From the NCBI GenBank assembly GCA_027485815.1, contig JAIXQE010000112.1, forward strand, positions 1 through 48,938: DNA of 48,938 nucleotides, read 5' to 3'. The first letter of the stretch is position 1, and every line of letters begins with the position of its first letter. Below, in pieces: positions 1-7,113 of this stretch. Origin of the DNA: Opitutaceae bacterium (GTDB lineage Bacteria > Verrucomicrobiota > Verrucomicrobiia > Opitutales > Opitutaceae). A program made the translations under genes and the position numbers. The notes under the pieces are model-generated. The model worked only from the letters and a program-made list of their open reading frames with translations, was not told the DNA's origin and did no database searches.

Positions 1-1
1 G

Positions 2-2449
2 ATGCGCGACGCCTCCTTCGCGGTGATCCGCGAGATCGGCGTCGAGACCGGCGGCTCCAACATCCAGTTCTCCGTCGATCCCGTGTCGGGCCGGATGGTG
101 GTGATCGAGATGAACCCGCGGGTGAGCCGCAGCTCCGCGCTCGCCTCCAAGGCCACCGGCTTCCCCATCGCGAAGATCGCGTCCAAGCTGGCAGTGGGCT
201 ACAGCCTCGACGAGCTGCGCAATGACATCACGCGCCTCACCCCCGCGAGCTTCGAGCCGACGATTGATTACGTCGTCACCAAGATCCCCCGCTTCACCTT
301 CGAGAAATTCCCGCTGGCCGACCCCACGCTGACCTCCGCGATGAAGTCGGTGGGCGAGGCGATGGCGATCGGCCGCACGTTCAAGGAGTCGATGCAGAAG
401 TGCCTGCGCTCGCTCGAGATCGGCGCCCGGGGCTTCGGCGGGGGCGGCCGCCTCGGCGGCGACGAGCCGGTCGACGAGACGACGCTCAACGCCCGCCTCG
501 GCACGCCCAACGCCGAGCGGATCTTCTTCATCCGCCATGCCTTACGGGCCGGCTACACGGTCGAGCGCATCTTTGACCTGACCAAGATCGACCCCTGGTT
601 CCTGCACCAGCTGCGCGAAATCTGGGAACTGGAGAACGAGCTCGCTGCCTCCGCTCTCGGCACCCTCGACGCCGCCGCGCTGCGCCGCGCCAAGTCGGCC
701 GGCTTCTCCGACGTGCAGCTCGCCCACCTGCTCCGGACCGACCGCGAGTCCGTCCTGCGCCGCCGCCGCGAGCTGGGCGTCACCACCACCTACCGCCTGG
801 TCGACACCTGCGCCGCGGAGTTCGAGGCCTTCACTCCTTACTACTATTCGAGCTACGGCGACGAGAACGAGGTCCTGCCGCCGAGCGGCAAGCGCAAGAT
901 CATGATCCTCGGCGGCGGCCCGAACCGCATCGGCCAGGGCATCGAGTTCGATTACTGCTGCGTCCACGCCAGCTTCGCCCTGCGCGAGATCGGCTGCGAG
1001 AGCGTGATGGTGAACTCCAACCCGGAGACCGTCTCCACCGACTACGACACGAGCGACCGGCTGTACTTCGAGCCGCTGACGCTCGAGGACGTGCTGGAGA
1101 TCTACCACCAGGAGGGCTGCTCCGGGGCCATCGTGCAGTTCGGGGGCCAGACGCCCCTCAACCTCGCCACCGCGCTGAAGGCCGCCGGGGTGAACATCAT
1201 CGGCACCTCGCCCGAGAGCATCGAGGCGGCGGAGGACCGGAAGCTGTTCGCCGCGATCCTGCGCGACCTGGGCCTGCGCCAGCCCGCCAACCGCATCGCG
1301 CTCACGGAGGCCGAGGCCCTCGCCGGCGCCGCGGAGATCGGTTACCCGGTGCTGCTGCGCCCGTCCTTTGTGCTCGGCGGCCGCGGGATGTTCATCCTCT
1401 TCAGCGAGGAGGAGCTCAAGGGCGTCGTGCGGCAGGTCTTCGACGTGATGCCCGGCAAGCCGGTCCTGATCGACAAGTTCCTCGAGGACGCGATCGAGCT
1501 CGACGTGGACTGCATCAGCGACGGCGAGACGTCCGTGATCGGCGGGATGCTCGAGCACATCGAGTACGCGGGCGTCCACTCCGGCGACGCGGCGATGGTG
1601 ATGCCGCCGCACACCCTGGGCGCGCCCATGCTCGAGACCGTGCGGGCCGCGACCCACGCCCTCGCCCGGGCGCTGCGGGTGGTGGGCCTGATGAACGTCC
1701 AGTTCGCGATCAAGGACGACCAGCTCTACGTGCTGGAGGTCAACCCGCGCGCCTCGCGCACCGTGCCCTTTGTGGCCAAGGCCATCGGGGTGCCGCTGGC
1801 CAAGCTGGCCGCCAAGGTGATGGCGGGCGCCAAGCTGCGCGACCTCGGCTTCACCCGCGAGCTCACCCCGCGCCACTGGTGCGTGAAGGAGGCCGTGTTC
1901 CCGTTTGTCCGCTTCCCCGGCGCCACGATCGCCCTTGGGCCGGAGATGCGCTCCACCGGCGAGGTGATGGGCCTCGACGAGGACCTCGGGGTCGCCTTCG
2001 CCAAGGCCCAGGCCGCCGCCAAGCCCGGGCTCCCGACCTCCGGCAACGTCTTCCTGTCGGTGAAGGACGCCGACAAGCCCCGCGCGATCGGGCTCGCCCG
2101 CGAGCTGGCCGCGCTCGGGTTCACGATCCATTCCACCGGCGGCACCGCCAAGGCGCTGGCCGACGCCGGCGTCGCCGTCCGCAAGATCGCGAAGATCCAG
2201 GAAGGGCGGCCCACCGCGATCGACCTGATCAAGAACGGCGAGATCCAGCTCGTGATCAACACGCCCGCCGGGATGATCCCGCGCCGGGACGAGAACGCGA
2301 TCCGCGCCGCCGCGCTCGCCCGCAACGTGTGCATCATGACCACGTTGACCGGGGCCGCCGCCGCCGTGCAGGGGATCCGCGCCCTCCGCGAGAAGCACGT
2401 CGGGGTCCGCCCGATCCAGCGCTACCGCGGGAACGTCGTCCCGGTCTGA
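2..2449 (+). CDS. carB: Carbamoyl-phosphate synthase large subunit, 5'-truncated by window edge
   Basis: Large subunit of carbamoyl-phosphate synthase, which makes carbamoyl phosphate from bicarbonate, ammonia (from glutamine via CarA) and two ATP for pyrimidine and arginine synthesis in the cytoplasm. About 815 codons are visible; the family is about 1,070 residues, so roughly 250 N-terminal residues lie left of the window and the real start is not here. Visible in order: the end of the first ATP-grasp domain (EMNPRVSRSSALASKATGFP near residue 37), the oligomerisation domain, the second ATP-grasp half (GGGPNRIGQGIEFDYCCVHA near residue 302; EVNPRASRTVPFVAKAIGVP near 580), and a C-terminal MGS-like allosteric domain (HSTGGTAKALADAGV). 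It ends 8 bp before purU, so the two are probably cotranscribed. Identity is very secure. Confidence 0.97.
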   Translation: MRDASFAVIREIGVETGGSNIQFSVDPVSGRMVVIEMNPRVSRSSALASKATGFPIAKIASKLAVGYSLDELRNDITRLTPASFEPTIDYVVTKIPRFTFEKFPLADPTLTSAMKSVGEAMAIGRTFKESMQKCLRSLEIGARGFGGGGRLGGDEPVDETTLNARLGTPNAERIFFIRHALRAGYTVERIFDLTKIDPWFLHQLREIWELENELAASALGTLDAAALRRAKSAGFSDVQLAHLLRTDRESVLRRRRELGVTTTYRLVDTCAAEFEAFTPYYYSSYGDENEVLPPSGKRKIMILGGGPNRIGQGIEFDYCCVHASFALREIGCESVMVNSNPETVSTDYDTSDRLYFEPLTLEDVLEIYHQEGCSGAIVQFGGQTPLNLATALKAAGVNIIGTSPESIEAAEDRKLFAAILRDLGLRQPANRIALTEAEALAGAAEIGYPVLLRPSFVLGGRGMFILFSEEELKGVVRQVFDVMPGKPVLIDKFLEDAIELDVDCISDGETSVIGGMLEHIEYAGVHSGDAAMVMPPHTLGAPMLETVRAATHALARALRVVGLMNVQFAIKDDQLYVLEVNPRASRTVPFVAKAIGVPLAKLAAKVMAGAKLRDLGFTRELTPRHWCVKEAVFPFVRFPGATIALGPEMRSTGEVMGLDEDLGVAFAKAQAAAKPGLPTSGNVFLSVKDADKPRAIGLARELAALGFTIHSTGGTAKALADAGVAVRKIAKIQEGRPTAIDLIKNGEIQLVINTPAGMIPRRDENAIRAAALARNVCIMTTLTGAAAAVQGIRALREKHVGVRPIQRYRGNVVPV

Positions 2450-2457
2450 GGCCCCGG

Positions 2458-3309
2458 ATGGCGTCCGCGACCCTCATCGCCCTGCTCCACGGGCCCGACC
2501 AGCCCGGCCTGGTCGCCCGCGTCGCCGGCTGGATCTTCGCCCGCGGGGGCAACATCCTTCACGCGGATCAGCACCGCGACCAGGAGGCAGGGGTGTTTTT
2601 TCAACGGGTGGAATGGGTGCCCGCGGCCGGCGCCGACGCCGCCGCCGCGGCGGAGTTCACCGCCTTCGCCGGCACCCTCGGGATGCAGGCCCGCCTCGTC
2701 TCCACTGCCCGGCGCCAGCGGGTGGTGCTGTTCGTTTCGAAAGCCGACCACTGCTTCCACGACCTCGTCCTGCGCGGACGCGCCGGGGACTTGCCCGGCG
2801 ACCTCGTGGGCGTCGTGGGCAACCACCCGGACCTCGCCGCCGCCGCCGCCGGCTACGGCCTGTCCTTCCACCACGTGCCCGTCACGCCCGAGGGCAAGGC
2901 CGCCGCCGAGGCCCGCCAGCTTGAGCTGCTGCGCGCGGCCGGCGCCGACCTCGTGGTGCTCGCCCGCTACATGCAGGTGCTGTCGGCCGATTTCCTGGAG
3001 CGCTGCGGGGCCCCGGTGATCAACATCCACCACTCGTTCCTGCCCGCCTTCGCCGGGGGCCGGCCCTACCACCAGGCCCACACGCGCGGGGTGAAGCTGA
3101 TCGGCGCCACCGCCCACTACGCCACCCGCGACCTCGACGAGGGTCCCATCATCCACCAGGACGTCGCCCGGGTCACGCACCGGCACGGCGTGGACGACCT
3201 CGTCCGCCGCGGGCGGGACCTCGAGCGGCTCGTCCTCGCGCAGGCCGTGCGCTGGCACCTCGAGGGTCGCGTCCTCGCCTACGGCAACAAGACCGTCGTC
3301 TTCGACTAG
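2458..3309 (+). CDS. purU: Formyltetrahydrofolate deformylase
   Basis: Hydrolyses 10-formyl-tetrahydrofolate to tetrahydrofolate and formate, balancing the one-carbon pool. The 283-residue product has the family's usual size and layout: an N-terminal ACT domain (HGPDQPGLVARVAGWIFARG, residues 9-28) and a formyltransferase-fold catalytic domain. Catalytic features are visible: the NIHHSFLP motif, where the Asn and first His are the expected catalytic pair, and the Asp in RDLDEGPIIHQDV. The ATG at 2458 gives a full ACT domain; longer extensions in this frame would run antiparallel to nothing and simply overlap carB. Only 8 bp separate it from carB, so translation is probably linked, although the two enzymes serve different pathways. 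Standalone glycinamide ribonucleotide formyltransferase (PurN) is excluded by the ACT domain. Confidence 0.95.
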   Translation: MASATLIALLHGPDQPGLVARVAGWIFARGGNILHADQHRDQEAGVFFQRVEWVPAAGADAAAAAEFTAFAGTLGMQARLVSTARRQRVVLFVSKADHCFHDLVLRGRAGDLPGDLVGVVGNHPDLAAAAAGYGLSFHHVPVTPEGKAAAEARQLELLRAAGADLVVLARYMQVLSADFLERCGAPVINIHHSFLPAFAGGRPYHQAHTRGVKLIGATAHYATRDLDEGPIIHQDVARVTHRHGVDDLVRRGRDLERLVLAQAVRWHLEGRVLAYGNKTVVFD

Positions 3310-3387
3310 CCGCCCCGCCCGTTTCCGGCATTTACACCACCGCCGGCCTTTGCCTAGCTCGGCGATCCAGCCCGTCCCCTCGTCCCT

Positions 3388-4125
3388 ATGACCACGCCCG
3401 CCTCTCCCGTCCCGAACCCGCCCGCCGGCGACGATCGCAACCTGGTTGCCGCGGCCACGTCGCCCGCGGTCACCTTCGAGGACCGGGTCCGCACGTTCTG
3501 GACCGGCAATCGCAACGTCATCACCGGGCTCTGCGTCGGCGTCGCCCTCGCGATCTTGGGCAAGGGCGGCTGGGACCATCTCCAGCGGGACAAGGAGTCC
3601 GGGGTCGTGCAGGTCTACGCGGCCGCCGATTCCCCCGAGAAGCTGAAGGCCTTCGCCGCCGCCCACGCGGGGCATCCGCTCGCCGGGGTCGCGCAACTCC
3701 GCCTGGCGGACGAGGCTTACCAGGCCGGCAAGGCCGCGGATGCCGCCGCCCTTTACCAGCAGGCCGCCGCGGCCCTGAAGGGGGATCCCCTCGGTGCCCG
3801 GGCCCGGATGGGCCGCGCCGTGGCGCAGTTGGCCGCGGGTCAGGCCGCGGAGGCGTCCCCGGCGCTCAAGGCGCTGGCCGATGACTCGACCCAGCTCAAG
3901 GCCGTGCGCGCCGAGGCCGCGTACCACCTCGCGAGTCTTGCCGTCGAGGCCAAGAACGCGGACGAGGCCCAGCGCCTCGTCGATCAACTCATGCAGATCG
4001 ACGTCTCCAGCCCGTGGACGCAGCAGGCGATGATGCTGCGCGCCTCGTTGCCGGCGACTCCCGCCCCGGCCGCCGCGCCCGCCCCCGCGGCCGGCGCCGC
4101 CGAGGTGAAGCTGCCGGGCAAGTGA
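3388..4125 (+). CDS. TPR-like membrane-anchored protein (YfgM-type)
   Basis: Protein of 245 residues with a short cytoplasmic N-terminus rich in Pro and Ala, one predicted membrane segment (about residues 44-58, VITGLCVGVALAILGKGGW) and a helical region with repeated A-x-L-Y/A-x-x-A patterns typical of tetratricopeptide repeats (about residues 70-225). The C-terminus is an Ala/Pro low-complexity tail. This layout resembles the YfgM/TPR_21 family, which in Proteobacteria associates with the Sec translocon and periplasmic chaperones; that role is inference here. It stands apart from purU (78 bp) and has its own TTGCCT hexamer 38 nt before the ATG. The next gene starts 16 bp after its stop, so it could lead the aminoarabinose genes, although nothing in the protein suggests lipid A work. 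Confidence 0.7.
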   Translation: MTTPASPVPNPPAGDDRNLVAAATSPAVTFEDRVRTFWTGNRNVITGLCVGVALAILGKGGWDHLQRDKESGVVQVYAAADSPEKLKAFAAAHAGHPLAGVAQLRLADEAYQAGKAADAAALYQQAAAALKGDPLGARARMGRAVAQLAAGQAAEASPALKALADDSTQLKAVRAEAAYHLASLAVEAKNADEAQRLVDQLMQIDVSSPWTQQAMMLRASLPATPAPAAAPAPAAGAAEVKLPGK

Positions 4126-4141
4126 GCGCTCCCGCCGGCTG

Positions 4142-5044
4142 ATGCGGCCCCGCATCCTCTTCTTTGGCTACAGCGAGGTCGGGCACGACTGCCTCTCGCT
4201 GCTGCTGGAGCGGGGGGACCACGTGGTCGCGCTGGTCACGCACGAGGACCAGCCCGGCGAGAAGATCTGGTTCCGCACCCCGGCCCTCGCCGCCCGGGAA
4301 CACGGTGTCCCCGTGCTCACGCCGGCGAACGTCAACACCCCGGAGTGGCGCACCCGCCTCGCGGAGCTCTGCCCCGACCTGATCCTCTCGGTCTACTACC
4401 GCCAGATGATCGGCACCCGCATCCTCGGTCTCGCGCGGCTCGGGGCTTGGAACCTGCACGGCTCCCTGTTGCCCCGTTACCGCGGGCGCGCCCCGATCAA
4501 CTGGGCCGTCCTCCACGGCGAGACCCGCATCGGGATGACGCTCCACCGGATGATCAACCGGGCGGACGCCGGCGCCATCGTCGATCAGGAGGGCGTCGAA
4601 CTCGGTCCCCGCGACACGGCCGAAGAGGCCTTCCGCAAGGTCCTGCCTTGCGCCCGCCGCATCCTCGCCCGGCAGATCGACGCGCTGCTCGCCGGGACGG
4701 CATCCGAAACCCCGCAGGACGATTCCCTGGCCACCACGTTCAGCGGTCGCCGGCCCGAGGATGGCCGTATCGACTGGGGACAACCCTCCGCCGCGATCTT
4801 TAACCTGATCCGCGCTGTCACCGATCCTTACCCCGGCGCCTTCACGGACGTCGGATCCGCCCGGCTGATGGTGTGGTGGGCTGAACCCGCCCCGCGCCCC
4901 CCGGGCACGGCGAGCGCCGCCCCCGGCACCGTGCTCGCCCTGGAGCCTTTTCTCGTCGCCACCGGCGACGGCGCCCTGCGCCTCACCCGCACCGAGTGGC
5001 GCGGCGCCCCGGCGCCAACCCTCGCCGCCGGCGCCCAACTCTGA
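4142..5044 (+). CDS. arnA: UDP-4-amino-4-deoxy-L-arabinose formyltransferase (ArnA N-terminal half as a separate protein)
   Basis: Formyltransferase of the methionyl-tRNA formyltransferase fold. It matches the N-terminal half of enterobacterial ArnA, which N-formylates UDP-L-Ara4N with 10-formyl-THF in lipid A modification. Visible features: N-terminal Rossmann start (RILFFGYSEVGHDCL), NLHGSLLPRYRGRAPINWA with catalytic Asn/His, LHRMINRADAGAIV with the catalytic Asp, FSGRRPEDGRIDW, and the C-terminal OB-like subdomain up to residue 300. Enterobacterial ArnA is one 660-residue polypeptide; here the reading frame stops cleanly at 300 residues and the decarboxylase half begins 54 bp later with its own ATG. 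No frameshift linking the two is apparent. ArnA-type function is better supported than Fmt because of the neighbouring decarboxylase and arnD. Confidence 0.88.
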   Translation: MRPRILFFGYSEVGHDCLSLLLERGDHVVALVTHEDQPGEKIWFRTPALAAREHGVPVLTPANVNTPEWRTRLAELCPDLILSVYYRQMIGTRILGLARLGAWNLHGSLLPRYRGRAPINWAVLHGETRIGMTLHRMINRADAGAIVDQEGVELGPRDTAEEAFRKVLPCARRILARQIDALLAGTASETPQDDSLATTFSGRRPEDGRIDWGQPSAAIFNLIRAVTDPYPGAFTDVGSARLMVWWAEPAPRPPGTASAAPGTVLALEPFLVATGDGALRLTRTEWRGAPAPTLAAGAQL

Positions 5045-5098
5045 ATTGCGCGAGCGCCGCCCTCGCGCTCCTCTTCCCCGTCCCCCCCCGCCGCCCCC

Positions 5099-6136
5099 AT
5101 GCCCCTCAAGGTTCTCATCCTCGGCGCCAACGGCTTCATCGGCAGCTCCCTCACCCGCGCCATCCTCGAGCGCAAGGACTGGGAGGTCTACGGGATGGAC
5201 ATCGGCTCCCACAAGCTCGAGGACAGCCTCGGCCACCCCCGCTTCCGGTTCGTCGAGGGCGACATCACGATCAACCGCGAGTGGATCGAGTACCACGTCA
5301 AGAAGTGCGATGCCGTCATCCCGCTCGTGGCGATCGCGAACCCGGTCCAGTACGTGAAGGACCCCCTGCGGGTCTTCGAGCTGGATTTCGAGGCTAACCT
5401 CGCGGTCGTGCGCCAGTGCGTGAAGTACCGGCGCCGGATCATCTTCCCGTCCACCTCCGAGGTCTACGGGATGTCCCCGGACCGGGAGCTGGACGAGTCC
5501 TCGAGCCCGCTCGTCTACGGCCCGATTGAGCGCCAGCGCTGGATCTACGCGTGCTCGAAGCAATTGCTCGACCGGGTGATTTACGCCTACGGCGTGCGCG
5601 ACGGCGTGGACTACACGCTGTTCCGGCCGTTCAACTGGATCGGGCCGAAGCTCGACGATGTGCTCGAGCCGAAGGAGGGGAGCTCGCGGCTCTTCACCCA
5701 GTTCATCTCCAACGTGCTGTTTGGGAAGCCGCTGCAGCTGGTGGACGGCGGGCGGCAGACGCGGTCCTTCACGTACATCGACGACGGCGTCGACGCCCTG
5801 CTGCGCATCATCGAGAACCGGGGCGGCAAGGCGTCGCGACGGATCTTCAACCTGGGCAACCCGCGCAACGAGGTGAGTGTCGCGCGCCTCGCGCGGCTGA
5901 TCATCGCGGCCTGCCGGGAGTACCCGGCCATCCGGGAGCGGGCAGAGGCCGCGCGGACCGTGGTCGTGCGGTCCAAGGATTATTTCGGTCCGTACTATCA
6001 GGATATTCAGAAGCGGGTGCCGGCGATCACCGCGGCCCGCCGGGCCCTGGGCTGGAATCCGCGCGTCGACCTGCCCACCGCGATCCGCCGGACACTCGAC
6101 TACCATCTCGCGCACCAGGATTACCGGTTGGAGTGA
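5099..6136 (+). CDS. arnA: UDP-glucuronic acid decarboxylase (ArnA C-terminal half as a separate protein)
   Basis: NAD-dependent SDR-type oxidative decarboxylase that converts UDP-glucuronate to UDP-4-keto-arabinose, the first committed step of L-Ara4N synthesis. The 345 residues match the C-terminal half of ArnA. Visible: the Rossmann motif LGANGFIGSSLTRAIL (residues 8-23), the FPSTSEVYGM segment holding the catalytic Glu of ArnA, and the YACSKQLLDRVIYAYG helix with the YxxxK pair. It also has RPFNWIGPKLD and the C-terminal RSKDYFGPYYQDIQKRVP stretch carrying the expected substrate-binding arginine. It follows the formyltransferase by 54 bp and precedes arnD by 13 bp, forming one unit. ArnB (transaminase), ArnC (undecaprenyl transferase) and ArnT are not in the window. 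Confidence 0.92.
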   Translation: MPLKVLILGANGFIGSSLTRAILERKDWEVYGMDIGSHKLEDSLGHPRFRFVEGDITINREWIEYHVKKCDAVIPLVAIANPVQYVKDPLRVFELDFEANLAVVRQCVKYRRRIIFPSTSEVYGMSPDRELDESSSPLVYGPIERQRWIYACSKQLLDRVIYAYGVRDGVDYTLFRPFNWIGPKLDDVLEPKEGSSRLFTQFISNVLFGKPLQLVDGGRQTRSFTYIDDGVDALLRIIENRGGKASRRIFNLGNPRNEVSVARLARLIIAACREYPAIRERAEAARTVVVRSKDYFGPYYQDIQKRVPAITAARRALGWNPRVDLPTAIRRTLDYHLAHQDYRLE

Positions 6137-6149
6137 AGTCCAGCCCGCC

Positions 6150-7067
6150 GTGCGCCTCGCCCTCAAGGTAGACGTCGACACGGACCGCGGCACGCGCGAG
6201 GGCGTGCCGCGGCTCGCGGCGGAGCTGCGGGCGGCCGGGATCCCGGCCTGCTTCCTGTTCTCGCTCGGCCCGGACCAGACGGGGCGCGCCATCACGCGGG
6301 TCTTCCGCCCCGGTTTCCTCGCCAAGGTCTCCCGCTCCAGCGTGGTCGGCATCTACGGCTGGCGCACGCTGCTGAACGGGACGCTGCTGCCCGCGCCGCA
6401 CATCGGTCGCCGTCACGCCGGCGTGATGCGGGCCGTCCGCGACGCGGGCTTCGAGGTCGGGATCCATTGCCACAACCATTACCGCTGGCAGGACCACCTC
6501 GCGCGGATGTCGGCGGCGGAGGTGGCCGCGGAGTTCGGCGCGGCGCGCGCGGAGTTCCGGCGGATCTTCGGCCTCGAGGCGCGCACGGCCGGGGCCGCCG
6601 GCTGGCAGAGCAACGCCCACAGCCGCGCGGCCTACGACGCGGCGGGGCTGCTTTACGCGAGCGACTCCCGCGGCACCGGGCCCCACTTCCCGCGCGTGGA
6701 CGGAAAGGTGTTCCGCACGCTCGAGCTTCCGACCACCCTGCCCACCTTCGATGAACTGATGGGCCGGCCGGAATTTCCCGACGCGGCGATCCCCGGCCAC
6801 TGTTGCGCGTTGCTGCGTCCCGACCGCCTGAACGTCTTCACGTTGCACGCGGAGATCGAGGGGATGGGGCGGCCGGACCTGTTCCGCGCCTTCCTCGACT
6901 GCTGCCGCGCGCGCGGGGTGGAGTTCGTCCGTCTCGACGAGGCCGCCCGGGCGCTGCTCGCCGCGCCCGAGCGGATCCCGGTCTGTGACCAACTCGCCGC
7001 GCCGGTCGACGGCCGCAGCGGCGTGGTCGCCACGCAGGGCCCGGTGGTCGCGCCCGCGCCGGGTTGA
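6150..7067 (+). CDS. arnD: 4-deoxy-4-formamido-L-arabinose-phosphoundecaprenol deformylase
   Basis: Polysaccharide-deacetylase-family enzyme (305 residues, GTG start 13 bp after the decarboxylase). It removes the formyl group from undecaprenyl-phosphate-L-Ara4FN before transfer to lipid A. Visible: the N-terminal LALKVDVDTDRGTREGVPRL with the metal-site Asp pair, GIHCHNHYRWQDH (His-x3-His metal motif of the NodB fold), AAGWQSNAHSRAAYDAAGL, and LPTTLPTFDELMG. These are close to the enterobacterial ArnD consensus and distinguish it from peptidoglycan deacetylases. Its position right after both ArnA halves strongly supports the assignment. The pathway normally confers cationic-peptide resistance by lowering lipid A charge; whether this organism completes it depends on genes outside the window. 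Confidence 0.92.
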   Translation: MRLALKVDVDTDRGTREGVPRLAAELRAAGIPACFLFSLGPDQTGRAITRVFRPGFLAKVSRSSVVGIYGWRTLLNGTLLPAPHIGRRHAGVMRAVRDAGFEVGIHCHNHYRWQDHLARMSAAEVAAEFGAARAEFRRIFGLEARTAGAAGWQSNAHSRAAYDAAGLLYASDSRGTGPHFPRVDGKVFRTLELPTTLPTFDELMGRPEFPDAAIPGHCCALLRPDRLNVFTLHAEIEGMGRPDLFRAFLDCCRARGVEFVRLDEAARALLAAPERIPVCDQLAAPVDGRSGVVATQGPVVAPAPG

Positions 7068-7113
7068 CCTGCGCTTCCCGCCGCGGCCATCCTCCGCGCT
7101 TCCACCGGAGCCT

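Noticed and set aside
542-2398. Long minus-strand open frame opposite carB (618 codons)
   Set aside because: Rich in Gly/Arg/Ala/His with no domain pattern; produced by the GC-rich third positions of carB on the other strand.
5040-5100. Possible frameshift joining the two ArnA halves
   Set aside because: The 54-bp gap translates in no frame into the ArnA linker, and both halves have proper ends and starts; separate genes fit better.
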